Shown here piece by piece: positions 22,463 to 33,517 of a stretch of DNA of 64,000 bases (its first letter is position 1; each line of letters begins with the position of its first letter). The notes beneath the pieces were generated by a model. It searched no databases, was not told where the DNA came from, and worked only from the letters and a program-made list of their open reading frames with translations. This DNA is from Serpula lacrymans var. lacrymans S7.9 (lineage: Eukaryota > Basidiomycota > Agaricomycetes > Boletales > Serpulaceae). Location of the stretch: positions 1 through 64,000 of the forward strand of contig NW_006763298.1 in assembly GCF_000218685.1 (NCBI RefSeq), given 5' to 3'. Made by a program: the position numbers and the translations under genes.

Positions 22463-22859
22463 TGTTACGATAACACATTTCCGGACATTTCCCTTCTTTT
22501 CATTCTCCACTTTAACTCTATACTTTAGCTTTTACACATAGTGCCATGCGGCATTTCCCCTTTCCCGCGCCGCGTTGCCTTTCTCTTATTTTAGATTCAA
22601 CTCTCTCATGCAGTGGAGCTGGCCATACAGGCTAGGCCCTATGACATCATCAGCCACAGCCCCCATCAACTGTATAGTACACATGTACAAACAAACCTGT
22701 AGTAGTATATATACCCCAATAAATCCAGGAGACTCCTCAGCGAGTCCTCCTGTTGTATACCAACAAACTCTCTGCAGCTTAAGGGGTAACCACTCCCTCA
22801 TCACTACCTTTATAGTGTGTTCTTGTGTGCGCCAGAGTAACTAACTCTTGGTTGTTACA
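22463..22859 (+). repeat. gypsy 3' LTR (397 bp)
   Basis: Starts TGTTACGATAACAC right after the polypurine tract and ends TTGGTTGTTACA. It has a TATA-like tatatatacccc near 22705 and, about 30 nt on, gcgagtcctcc (22740), the likely transcript start. No target duplication can be read because another LTR follows directly. Confidence 0.95.
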
Positions 22860-23200
22860 CACTGTGCCATGCAGCACTTTCCTTTTGTTCAAACTCCACC
22901 TTCTTGCGCTGCGCTGCCTTTTCTTATTATTAGCTACAACGCTCTCATGCAGTGGAGCTGATCACACGGGCTGTGCCTATGCTATCACCAGCCACTGCCC
23001 CCATCAACTGTATAGTACATATATACAAACAAAACTGTAGTAGTATATAAACCCCAATAGATCAAGGAGACTCCTCAGCAAGTCCTCCTGTTGTTTACCC
23101 CACAACTAACTTGGTCCTATCCTAAGGGTAACCACTCCATCCACTACCTTTATAGTTTGTCTGAGTTGTGCGCCAGAGTAACTAACTCTTGGTTGTTACA
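22860..23200 (+). repeat. gypsy 5' LTR of copy 3, 5'-truncated
   Basis: Aligns with the LTR at 22463-22859 but lacks its first ~75 bp, starting at cactgtgccatgcag. The junction with the preceding LTR end shares ttacac-type microhomology, suggesting recombination instead of an independent insertion. It ends TTGGTTGTTACA at 23200. Confidence 0.9.
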
Positions 23201-23215
23201 TTAGGACTCGCTCTT
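23201..23215 (+). promoter_or_regulatory. Putative self-priming primer-binding site
   Basis: Immediately after the LTR, aggactcgc (23203-23211) is the exact complement of gcgagtcct at the predicted 5' end of the transcript in the sister LTR (22740-22748). There is no tRNA-like primer site. This is the arrangement known for Tf1/sushi-type elements, which prime from their own mRNA 5' end. Confidence 0.6.
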
Positions 23216-24900
23216 TCTACTCTCTCGCACATTGTGCAAACCTGGTCCCCAGGGTTAAGGGGTTATTGTTTAGGAATATCTCATATAGCAGAAGGGTGTG
23301 CTTCTAACAACGGCCCCGTAGTGCTCTGGGAGAAAGGACAATTACCAGATACACGGCCCCCAGTGTTAAGGGGAGTACTTAGCTCAGCAGTTGGTGTGGA
23401 ACCACTGTTGATTAGAATTTACATACAAATCTTCGCTTTCTCTTTCCTCTGACTAGGCCGGGCACTTGCCTCCGCCAGTCTGGAGAAGGGTTGACAGCTT
23501 AACAAGTGGACCACCCCCTGACAACCATTCGGACCAGGGTTTACTACATTTATCTTTGATATACTTTTTCAAATACTATAGTGTGGGTAGTCGGAGATTG
23601 ATCCGATACTCAGCAGGGAAGAGGTAGATCCGCAAATAGCAAGCAGGGACCCCCTGTTACGTTTTTTACCTTACAAGAGAACAAGTTGACATGTCATCAC
23701 AAACCACCAACATCAATGCTCTGTTGTACAACATGCATGCACAGATCTTGGCGTTAACAACGCAACTTGCCGAGCTACAGGCAGCCCCTCCTGCAGCAGC
23801 ACCCACAGTGGAGAAAAAATGTAAAAAGAAAGTCAAAGTCGTCGCTGACCCCGGCACCTTCGAAGGAGACAGAGCGCGATTTGCTGAATGGTGGATCAAA
23901 CTCCAAATTTGGGTCAAGGCAAACTGGGATGTGTTTGCCGATGACTTTGAGGTAGCAACTGCGGCACTATCTTGACTAAAAGGACCTGTGGCGGGTTGAT
24001 ACGCCCAAGTTAGACTTCAGGAGTGCTACACGGTGGGTGTATGGCCTATCTGGGACGATCTCAAGGTTGAGATCGAAAAATATTTCAAACCACAGGCTGA
24101 GCGTGACTGGGCTCACCAACAAATCTGTTCCTTCAAACAAGGAAACATGAGGACAGATGATTATGTAACCCGGTTCCTGGCCCTCTCCATCCAAGGAGGG
24201 CTTGGCAATGAACACGCAGTAGAACTGCTGGAGCGCAATGTGAACCCCCGCATTGCAGAACAGATCTACCTGCAGGATACGTGCAATGAGAACTTGGCCT
24301 TAGTGGCTGAGGAGGTACAACAAGTTGGTAGAGCCATGGAGCTCTATGCTATGCACCAAGGTGGCGGGTCCACCACCAAAAACAACTATTCCCAGAGGCG
24401 CCCTGGGTCATCAAACCAAAATCAAAATCACTCTCACGGGTTCAAGCCGTTCAGGCTGCAACCAGGGCAGAGAGCCCCTATGGATACCAACGCGGTCCAA
24501 GGAGGACAGAAGTGCAGATTCACGGGGAACTGCTACAACTGTGGCGAAGAAGGACACATGTCCTGGCAGTGTAAAAATGGGGCACAAGCCGCCCAGCAAA
24601 AAAATTACCAAGGGTGCCAGGCGCGCCAATTAGAAACGGAAAAGCCGGACAATTGGCTCAACACTCTGGCCGGTCATTCATACAATAAAATCCGGGCCTT
24701 CTTCTATGACCAACAGGTCGCTGAGATGAAGGCTCAGGGAAAAGAGTTCAGAGCTTAGGTCACTTGGGTGCCTTTGCTCCTCTGAAAGATGAAGTAAACC
24801 ACAACAAGGTGGTCCCTGCTCCGGGGTGTTGCACGAGCAATAACGGAAAGAAGGGGGTGGCTCCCCAAATTGTAAATAGATTTTTGAATTTGTTATCTGA
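23216..24900 (+). mobile_element. gypsy copy 3: leader, gag and truncated pol start
   Basis: The leader (23216-23690) matches 17075-17508. gag lies at 23691-24758, and after it only a short run of matching sequence continues (to about 24850) before unrelated DNA. RT, integrase and 3' LTR are absent. Confidence 0.9.
23691..24758 (+). pseudogene. gag: gypsy gag (copy 3) with CpG-type stop codons
   Basis: Homologous throughout to 17509-18590. The frame closes at TGA 23973-23975, and a second TGA at about 23998 replaces CGA of copy 2 (Arg in the AGRYAQV stretch). From 24033 it is open to 24758. The zinc knuckle is complete here: CYNCGEEGHMSWQCKNG. The changes relative to copy 2 are largely CG to TG or CA. 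Confidence 0.92.
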
Positions 24901-25947
24901 AGTTTGTTATCTGAAGTATGTACTTGTATGAAACATTGTGATTGTAATATTTATGATACTACCGCTGCACCAGCGTCTCCCTTGGAGCATGGCCCCGGCG
25001 AGACAAACACTAGGGTGCTTGATTCTGGTAAAAATAAAAATAAAAATAACGATGTACATGTCGCAGGTGCCACTTTGACACGCGTGAGTCTCTATACCAC
25101 TTTGTAGTATATCTCACTGGTCTCTACCTGGCAGAACGCTCTGGGGTATTGTATTGACTGTCCATTGGCTGTGGACAACAATGTTTCTGTCGGTTATTCA
25201 TGCAGAGCAGAGATAGGATGCATGCAATTTCCACAGACATTAACAAGGACTACTTTCAGGCGTACTGTTTTTAGCGCAATAACAATTTGCAACAACTATC
25301 CCCGACCCCTATATGGGCTCATCATACGCCACGCATTGCCTGTTTCTGATGATCTACATGTACAAGTGGTATTATGCAGCCCCAAGGATGTCGCTAATGC
25401 GGAAGGCTCTGCTATGGTCAACTCCAATGTGCAGCCAGATGCACATGCTAGATGGTCAAGCAATCACGAGCATCACTCCGGTTCTGGGTTGGATCGGCAG
25501 CAGAATAAGCTGCTGGAATGGGTGTGTAATTTAAGGCCTTTGGAGGAGACAAAGTAAGAGGCTATATGGGATGTGTGTACACCAAAAAACTTAAAACTGC
25601 AGTATCAGGTGCAGAAATGATTGGGTATGTGATCAATACTATGTTCAGTTCCAGTTCCATTAGGTCTTGAGCGCTATATATGCTGACATCTTCTATACTA
25701 CTTCTGCATGTAAAGTCGGAATTTTTTTTTGGGCAGTTGTTTTTACATTTATACTACTCAAATACCAGTGAAATTTATGCTCATCTTACGGTTTGTTCAG
25801 GCAGGCTCATGTGTACATGTCCTCCATTTTCTCTGTTGATAACCTTCTCATCATTGTCTGCTAAGTAGGAGTCACAACTCAAGCTGTGCCGCGAAAAGAG
25901 GGACAAAAGATTCTGCGTGGAAGGCCAAGACCTTGGGGGCAAGAGAA
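24901..25947. other. Unassigned sequence between gypsy copy 3 and the SANT ORF
   Basis: It includes an aaaataaaaataaaaat tract near 25030 and an open frame of 130 codons (25165-25557) without recognisable motifs. It could be decayed TE sequence. Confidence 0.35.
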
Positions 25948-26038
25948 TAATGGTCCTCAAACCTCGCCTAGCGCTTTCCTTAAGGTTCGCTTAGGGCGCT
26001 CCTTAAGTGAGCGTTAAGGAAAAAGATGCTGCAGCATT
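25948..26038 (+). repeat. Dispersed 90-bp palindromic repeat, copy 2
   Basis: Nearly identical to 12752-12845. It sits about 120 bp upstream of the SANT-like ORF. Confidence 0.75.
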
Positions 26039-26154
26039 GGGCGGCATCTTGTTGGAGGTTGAAGGCACGGCACATGCGGCTGAGGTGTGTTATGCAGCCT
26101 CCCATCAAACACTCATTGCTTGCCGTCCACTGATTCTTGACAATCTCCCCATCC

Positions 26155-27792
26155 ATGGCCCCACAGAGCAAGAAAAATCAACCTCCCGATTTGTCTCAGA
26201 GAGCCTCACTCACCCCCTCCGCAGATTTGAGCCAGCAGACAGAAGGCACTCGGCAGCTTCAGGTTCAGTGGGAAAAAGAGCCAGCCTGAACTCAGAGGCT
26301 CATTGACTACTTGAATACACACAAAGAGCACTGTGCTGCTTTATTTTCAGATTCCACCAAGGAGGCAAAGTCCCGTGGTCGCCGCAAAGTTGTTAACAAG
26401 AGTAGCTCCAGCAAATCTGATGTCCACACTATTATTGCACATCATATATTCTCTGTTGATGAACATGCTGACACATGCCAAGATTATGCTGACAATCCGC
26501 AGAAGTATGCTCGGGCAGTGGATAACCATCTCTCAAAGTAAGTCCCAATGCCCCTATTTTTTAGAATGGCTAATTTGATCTTATCACACAGTTTGAAAAC
26601 TAAGTATCAGGCCTTTAATTGCGAACTTGGCTCCACTGGTTCAGGCCTTCGCTACGATGATATTGAGCCAGGAACTCATGCCTGGAATCTGATCGGTAAG
26701 TCCCTCCCCTCCTCCTCCCCCTTCTCTTTGATCTTGCAGTTTTTTTAACTGCTTTTTCTTTTAGAAAAACTTAAAATCAACCTCCCATGGTGGGAGGATC
26801 TGCACGGCTGGTGGAGGGAGATACCCTCCATCAACATACTGGCCATCTCATCATCCCCAGGTCATGACCATGGCAAGGAGGCCTCCAAAATTTTCTCTAG
26901 ATCTGGCCGATCTAGAGATATCTCTCCAAATTGCCAGCCATCGCCAGCTGAGGCCCTGACTCATCAGCCCTCACCAGCCAAAACCCCTCCTTCACTACCA
27001 CCTCCTCGTACAGACCCTCCTCCAGCATCTACTTGTACGGACCCCATAGTGCCTGCTCTTGACCAGAATGTGCTGCAGTCTATGCAACATCTACATGCTG
27101 CCTTGGAGGCGCATCCGGGATATATGCACAGCCCTGCTAGCACAACTCTACAACAACTGCTGAACCAGATCCCCCCTCCCTCTGTAACGGACAACTCCTT
27201 GCTTGATACGCCGAGCCTTGAGGAGGACTCAGAACCACACAGTGTTGGGTCTGTGTCCAGAACCAGGGGTGTGAGTCGTGCTTGCAGCCCAACATTTAGC
27301 CCCCCTTGAGGATGCAGCACCTCCCCCCCATTCTTCTCATCCGCACATTCACCTCAAGCCTCCCTGTATGCCGTCTCCCTTGCTTTACAGGAGGGGGGAT
27401 GGCGATCGTTTTACCAGTCTAGTGCTGGCTCAGATTCTGACACCACCGGCTTCTCATCCTTCCCCCCTGGTCCATCTGGCTCTACCTTGTCAGCATTCAC
27501 CCCCCCCCCCACCCAGAAGACTTCTAGCAAGCGCGGGCGTAAATCAGTGCACGCCAAGGCACTCAAAGAGGCCAACAGCCAGCTCCTTGTGCTCCTTGAA
27601 GGCAGAAATGTCATCAAACACCAGAAGCTCGACCTCAAGGTCAAGGTCCTGAGTGATCGGGAGGTTGAGCGGGAGCATAAAAGGGAAATGCAACGTGAAC
27701 ACTATGAATCTGAGCAGAGTCTTGCACAGACTCGTGTTGAGGAGGCCCGCATCAAGCTTGAGATGGTGAAGATTCAGTTGGCCATGCAGCGT
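26155..27792 (+). pseudogene. SANT/Myb-like transposon-associated protein, decayed
   Basis: From ATG 26155 the frame runs through VQWEKEPA, hits TGA (about 26290, probably from CGA by CpG decay), then continues RLIDYLNTHKEHC, the usual start of the trihelix/SANT-like domain of Agaricomycete transposon proteins. Introns at about 26539-26590 and 26695-26763 restore KTKYQAFNCELGSTGSGLRYDD and KLKINLPWWEDLHGWW. A Pro/Ser-rich linker follows, with a frameshift near 27300. The C-terminus is a coiled coil (REVEREHKREMQREHYESEQ) ending KIQLAMQR, where element E copy D begins. PIF/Harbinger elements carry such a DNA-binding partner protein; assignment to that superfamily is inferred, helped by the shared repeat upstream. 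Confidence 0.65.
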
Positions 27793-29610
27793 TGTTGATG
27801 ATGAGAACTGCTGTTAGAAAACCACACACAAAAACAAACTAACACACAATCCTCCCAGATTCCACAGAACTTGTTTATGGGCTTTGCCTCCTAGAACAGT
27901 GGAGTGGTCTGGTTGTTTGTGGGGTGGTACGTATAAAGATCCTTCAAAGTAAAACCCAAAGGTGTATGAGTGTGGGTTTTGAGGAGGAGGGATAGTTGAA
28001 TTTATAGAAGATAGGGGGTTAGTGACGAGTATAGATGAGCACTACCTTGCTAATCATAGCACAAGGTAGGTTTGAGAACGACGAGGATGACGAGGTGACG
28101 AGGTTCCCAGTGATAGCAGGCTCCTGACGCACAAACTGTAGTGCTCAGAAGGACTCTAATCGAAAGGGATGATAAAGACTTCAAAAGTGACGAGTGACGA
28201 TGACAGCAGTTATCAGTGGTAGAAGTGGGAAGTGTTGTGACCACACTGGATCACAAGTAGTAGTGAGTAGTGAACTTGAGAGTAGAGAAGAAGTCTGGAT
28301 TGGATTTCTTCGTTTTTTTTACAAGGTAAAATACAGGGGTTTATATAGTAAAAGAAAAGTAGGCTATGCAAAGTATAGCTGTGCAAAAAGAATGAGAAAG
28401 AACATGAAGGAAGGAATGTACGCTGACAAATCCTGCATAGGTAGTACAGGATAAGATTGTCAAAAAAGGAAAAGAAAGGGATAGAACAATGAATGCTGTG
28501 AGTGATGTCACAGGTTTGTACAGCCATAAAGTAAAGTCCAATAGCAAAAAGAGAGCAGGAAAATCATGATGTCATGGGAAGATGCAGTAAAAAAAGGGCA
28601 AGGCAAAACACTATCAGTATCAACACAGTTCCTTTATTGTCAGTCAGGCATTCTAAAAAATATGTGTCCATAAAAATGATTCAAAAATCAAAAATAATCG
28701 CACTGTAAATGAATGTTCTGCTGAAGAAAAAGAAACTGGAGCCACCGGTCCACCACCTAGTCCAAATCCAACAGTTCCATGGCCTTACCAATAGACTGGT
28801 TGTGTTGGACCACCTGATCAAACGAGGGAGGGAGAGGAGTAGTTCCAATTTGGAACAAGTGAGTCCCAGGCAGCGTGTGGTAGGTGTAGCTGTAGCGAAG
28901 ACGATGGACAAAAGATAAGTGTACCCAAGTGAATGGGACAGCGATGAACATGGGCAACGCAAGGGGATGAACCTTCTCCAGCTCAAAAACTACCCACCCA
29001 CGCTCCAACCAGGCAAGACGAGCGACCGATGTTTTGATAGTATATGATGGCAGATTGATGTCATGAAGATGGACCTGTTGCCCTATTTGGACCGGCTGCT
29101 GGGGCTTTGCTGATATCAGCGATGGCACGTGGTAGTCAATGGATCGGCAACGGAAGCGGATAGGAAGTGGTGACATCAGAAATGGTGGGGGTGCAAATAA
29201 GATGAGGAGGAGGAGGGTGGAGGTGACAAAAAAGTGGATTAGAATGGGGATCCAGAAACGACCGTCATGTGAGAATAAAAAGGAGAGGAAGGGGCCCATG
29301 GTGGGGCTAGGCAAAGGAAGGGGAGTAAGGGAAATGACAAAAGCGAGGGCGCAATGCAATGTGTAGCCAGTGGCGACACGGATATTTGCCGAAATGCCAA
29401 AATGCGGAAAGTACCGAATGGAAAAGCAAAGGTGAGCGTGACTGGATTGCCTAATAGAGGTGGTGCTGATCAGCCACAAGTTTGAAAAAGGCAATATTAA
29501 TTACTATTCCACGTGGCACTGTGCCTGTGTGGCGCAAAGGGGAGTCTTTTTGAATATTTGCTTTGTTATTGACACCTGTCCATGCTACCAATCAACTTTG
29601 CTGCATGACA
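27793..29610 (-). mobile_element. Element E, copy D (inverted, full length)
   Basis: Reverse complement of the 1.8-kb element. The 3' terminus is at 27793 (TGTT, changed from TGTC) and the TGTCATGC end at 29610. The 245-codon ORF is on the minus strand (29494-28757) and is identical in translation to that of copy C. Left flank is the SANT-like ORF, right flank gypsy RNase H. Confidence 0.85.
28757..29494 (-). CDS. Element E ORF, copy D, 245 aa
   Basis: Intact frame, identical in translation to copy C (31110-31847) and differing at a few residues from copy B (for example Trp/Arg and Val/Ile exchanges). Function unknown; it has the same hydrophobic anchor and C-terminal part described for copy B. 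Confidence 0.5.
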   Translation of the reverse strand: MPFSNLWLISTTSIRQSSHAHLCFSIRYFPHFGISANIRVATGYTLHCALAFVISLTPLPLPSPTMGPFLSFLFSHDGRFWIPILIHFFVTSTLLLLILFAPPPFLMSPLPIRFRCRSIDYHVPSLISAKPQQPVQIGQQVHLHDINLPSYTIKTSVARLAWLERGWVVFELEKVHPLALPMFIAVPFTWVHLSFVHRLRYSYTYHTLPGTHLFQIGTTPLPPSFDQVVQHNQSIGKAMELLDLD

Positions 29611-30993
29611 CCGATCATAAGAATCTGGAGTACTTTATGACAGCCCGAGACTTGTACCAAAGACAGGCCCACTATGCAGTGTACTTGTCTAGGTTTAATT
29701 ATAAATTAATTCATAAGCCTGGAAATTCTATGGGGAAAGAGGACACTTTGTCCAGAAGAGAGGATCATGCCAACAGCATTTAAGATGACAACAAAGGTGT
29801 CACCCTGATAGATCAATCAAGGGTTGCCAATGTTAGAACCGGGCGGGATTCCAATCTTCTGGGGGTCTTCAAGAAAGACATCTCCTCAGAAGAGAAGGCA
29901 TGCCTTGACGGCAATGAAAATTATTTATGGAAAGACGAGCTCTTCTATTTTAAAAACAAAATCTATGTGCCTGAGTCCACAAGAATCAAGGCAATAGATA
30001 GACATCACAACACTCTAGTGGCTGGGCACCTGGGGTGGCAACAAACAATGGAGTTGATCTCCAGAAACTATATGTGGCCTGGCATGGTAAAAGACGTACA
30101 GGAATACATAAAATCCTGTCTGAGATGTGCCATGGCAAAGAATTCTCATCAACCGCCGGCTGGTAAACTTATGCCAAATCCGATACCAGCTGGTCCCTGG
30201 CAGGATATATCGGTTGATTTCACGATGGATCTACCTGAATTATGGGTATGATTCAGTGATGGTGGTAGTAGATTGCTTCTCCAAAGAAGTAGTGTTTATT
30301 CCCACCAACAAAACTATCACCGCCGCTGGTATGGCAGACTTATTTAAAGATTTTGTATGGTCTATCCATGGGTTACCAGAAATGGTTATCTCCAATAGAG
30401 GGCCACAATTTGCTAACAAATTTACGAAAGAATTATGCCGGATGCTGGGCATGAAACCTAAATTATCAACGGTGTTCCATCCATAGACCAATGGACAAAC
30501 AGAGAGGCTCAATCAAGAACTGAAGCAATACCTCTGTATATTTATATATTTATTAATAACAGGTAGACAGATTGGGCCAAGTGGCTAAAAATAGCCCAGT
30601 TCTCATACAATATCAAACAGTTTTCAGCTACAGGAAAAGCACCATTCGAGGTTACAAGGTTGTACATCCCAATAATGGGTATAGAACCTGGCAAAAGCAA
30701 AAATAAGGCTGCTGAGAACATGGCTAAGGATATGAAGTCTGTCTTAGATGAAATGTGCAAGGCACCATTCAAAACTGCAGAGCAGATGAAAAACAGGGCA
30801 GAGCATAGACACTCCAAGGCCCCTGATTACAAGGTCGGCGAGCTGGTCTGGTTAGATACTGACCACTTAAAATTGAAAGATTGGCAGTCTAGAAAACTGA
30901 CCAAAAAGTGGATTGGCCCTTACCGGATTAAGGAACTCAAACCCAATGCAGTGGAGCTGGAACTCCCAAAACAAATGAGGGTAGTACCCACGG
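29611..30993 (+). mobile_element. pol: gypsy copy 4: RNase H end to integrase and GPY/F, CpG-decayed
   Basis: Matches pol 20699-22072 of copy 2. It begins DHKNLEYF, passes the HHCC finger (SCLRCAMAK), integrase core and KWIGPYRI, and stops exactly where element E copy C starts. Lesions: TAA near 29781, an insertion near 30240, TAG at 30483 (from CAA) and a small duplication near 30545. Very many differences from copy 2 are CG to TG or CA, for example cgctacgcgg at about 20757 versus cactatgcag here. Both ends are defined by element E. Confidence 0.95.
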
Positions 30994-32814
30994 TGTCATG
31001 CAGCAAAGTTGATTGGTAGCATGGACAGGTGTCAATAACAAAGCAAATATTCAAAAAGACTCCCCTTTGCGCCACACAGGCACAGTGCCACGTGGAATAG
31101 TAATTAATATTGCCTTTTTCAAACTTGTGGCTGATCAGCACCACCTCTATTAGGCAATCCAGTCATGCTCACCTTTGCTTTTCCATTCGGTACTTTCCGC
31201 ATTTTGGCATTTCGGCAAATATCCGTGTCGCCACTGGCTACACATTGCATTGCGCCCTCGCTTTTGTCATTTCCCTTACTCCCCTTCCTTTGCCTAGCCC
31301 CACCATGGGCCCCTTCCTCTCCTTTTTATTCTCACATGACGGTCGTTTCTGGATCCCCATTCTAATCCACTTTTTTGTCACCTCCACCCTCCTCCTCCTC
31401 ATCTTATTTGCACCCCCACCATTTCTGATGTCACCACTTCCTATCCGCTTCCGTTGCCGATCCATTGACTACCACGTGCCATCGCTGATATCAGCAAAGC
31501 CCCAGCAGCCGGTCCAAATAGGGCAACAGGTCCATCTTCATGACATCAATCTGCCATCATATACTATCAAAACATCGGTCGCTCGTCTTGCCTGGTTGGA
31601 GCGTGGGTGGGTAGTTTTTGAGCTGGAGAAGGTTCATCCCCTTGCGTTGCCCATGTTCATCGCTGTCCCATTCACTTGGGTACACTTATCTTTTGTCCAT
31701 CGTCTTCGCTACAGCTACACCTACCACACGCTGCCTGGGACTCACTTGTTCCAAATTGGAACTACTCCTCTCCCTCCCTCGTTTGATCAGGTGGTCCAAC
31801 ACAACCAGTCTATTGGTAAGGCCATGGAACTGTTGGATTTGGACTAGGTGGTGGACCGGTGGCTCCAGTTTCTTTTTCTTCAGCAGAACATTCATTTACA
31901 GTGCGATTATTTTTGATTTTTGAATCATTTTTATGGACACATATTTTTTAGAATGCCTGACTGACAATAAAGGAACTGTGTTGATACTGATAGTGTTTTG
32001 CCTTGCCCTTTTTTTACTGCATCTTCCCATGACATCATGATTTTCCTGCTCTCTTTTTGCTATTGGACTTTACTTTATGGCTGTACAAACCTGTGACATC
32101 ACTCACAGCATTCATTGTTCTATCCCTTTCTTTTCCTTTTTTGACAATCTTATCCTGTACTACCTATGCAGGATTTGTCAGCGTACATTCCTTCCTTCAT
32201 GTTCTTTCTCATTCTTTTTGCACAGCTATACTTTGCATAGCCTACTTTTCTTTTACTATATAAACCCCTGTATTTTACCTTGTAAAAAAAACGAAGAAAT
32301 CCAATCCAGACTTCTTCTCTACTCTCAAGTTCACTACTCACTACTACTTGTGATCCAGTGTGGTCACAACACTTCCCACTTCTACCACTGATAACTGCTG
32401 TTATTGTCACTCATCACTTTTTGAAAGTAATTGTCATCCCCTTCGGTTAGAGTCCTTCTGAGCACTACAGTTTGTGCGTCAGGAGCCTGCTATCACTGGG
32501 AACCTCGTCACCTCGTCATCCTCGTCGTTCTCAAACCTACCTTGTGCTACAATTAGCAAGGTAGTGCTCATCTATACTCATCACTAAGCCCCCTATCTTC
32601 TATAAATTCAACTATCCCTCCTCCTCAAAACCCACACTCATACACCTCTGGGTTTTACTTTGAAGGATCTTTATACGTACCACTCCACGAACAACCAGAC
32701 CACTCCACTGTTCTAGGAGGCAAAGCCCATAAACAAGTTCCGTGGAATCTGGGAGGATTGTTTGTTAGTTTGTTTTTGTGTGTGGTTTTCTAACAGCAGT
32801 TCTCATCATCGACA
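30994..32814 (+). mobile_element. Element E, copy C (full length)
   Basis: Starts TGTCATGCAGC and ends CATCATCGACA (1821 bp). It forms an inverted pair with copy D, both TGTC ends facing the gypsy fragment. Four bases, acgg, precede and follow it, but the right flank is not the continuation of gypsy. Two TATA-like boxes occur, near 32258 and 32601. Confidence 0.85.
31110..31847 (+). CDS. Element E ORF, copy C, 245 aa
   Basis: Intact frame with the same translation as copy D. See copy B for the hydrophobic segment and the alternative start. Conservation across three copies while surrounding gypsy DNA has decayed could mean either recent spread or selection. Confidence 0.5.
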   Translation: MPFSNLWLISTTSIRQSSHAHLCFSIRYFPHFGISANIRVATGYTLHCALAFVISLTPLPLPSPTMGPFLSFLFSHDGRFWIPILIHFFVTSTLLLLILFAPPPFLMSPLPIRFRCRSIDYHVPSLISAKPQQPVQIGQQVHLHDINLPSYTIKTSVARLAWLERGWVVFELEKVHPLALPMFIAVPFTWVHLSFVHRLRYSYTYHTLPGTHLFQIGTTPLPPSFDQVVQHNQSIGKAMELLDLD

Positions 32815-33517
32815 ACGGGTACAAAATCCAGATGGAATTGTGATGTACCATCCATGGGACATAGAGATTTTTCACCGAGACTACAAAGGACAGTTTGATG
32901 TTCAAACTGTTTTTTTGAATCTGATTCTTCATAAGGTGCATCAACTTCTATCTCAAAATGATTGAGGACTCACTGAGCAGACAATGATCTGTATTATACG
33001 AGGACCTGCATCTGTGATTTTAATGAACACAGGAGAACCTTCCCGTGCTGCAAGAAACAACAAAATAATGGACCTGAAATGGGGGTTAGACCACACTACC
33101 CCAGGAATGATTGCTGCCTCTGCTATCCTAGTAAGCAGTTCCAAACTCATTGTATATTGAGATGACTAACGTACACTGGCTTTTTTAGGCTCGTTGGGCC
33201 CTATCTCCCGACAAATGCCTCAAAGAAAAAGGGGTCAAATCTGGTGTTCACTGGCACAACGATTTTGACAATTACCTGGAATTTCTTTCAAGCGGTCTAC
33301 AAAAGCAAAAAAAAGTGTGCTCAACATATTCCGAGAGTGGGATAAAATCCTTTTCCCCGACACTGAACACGGACTTGGGGGCCATCTTAGCAATACAGAC
33401 AGGGATAAGCTGATGGAAGGAGTGATGGCAGCATTAAACAATAATGACGATGAAATTGAGCTGGGAGACCAAGAGATGATTTCTGAAAGAGGCTTTGAAG
33501 CTGGGGGGGGGGCTTGA
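32815..33517 (+). pseudogene. Fragment of an Agaricomycete TE-associated protein of unknown function
   Basis: Starting at the edge of element E, the frame reads VQNPDGIVMYHPWDIEIFHRD, has a stop near 32963, resumes TEQTMICIIRGPAS to an intron (about 33131-33188), then ARWALSPDKCLKEKGVKSGV, a frameshift near 33310, and LNIFREWDKILFPDTE. These motifs remind me of a mushroom-specific family that often accompanies DNA transposons (DUF6698-like is possible, not certain). The N-terminus is cut by element E and a G-run (33503-33511) breaks the end. Confidence 0.5.

Larger units (their letters stand above)
17075..22859 (+). mobile_element. Ty3/gypsy chromovirus (copy 2), nearly complete but without its 5' LTR
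   Basis: Order: leader (17075-17508), gag (17509-about 18600), assembly gap, pol (19122-22462), polypurine tract (gaaggggggt at about 22451-22460) and 3' LTR (22463-22859). Domains PR-RT-RH-INT-chromodomain are in Ty3/gypsy order. The 5' LTR is missing because element E copy B ends at the leader. A stop in the gag zinc knuckle and a frameshift beside the gap make it inactive as assembled. Confidence 0.97.

Noticed and set aside
32150..32410. 86-codon minus-strand frame in element E, also seen at 28194-28454
   Set aside because: It lies over the TATA-like and CT-rich part of the element and has no coding features; conserved by repeat identity only.
30990..32818. acgg on both sides of element E copy C as a target duplication
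   Set aside because: The sequence after the right acgg is not the gypsy continuation seen in copy 2, so the 4-bp match may be chance.
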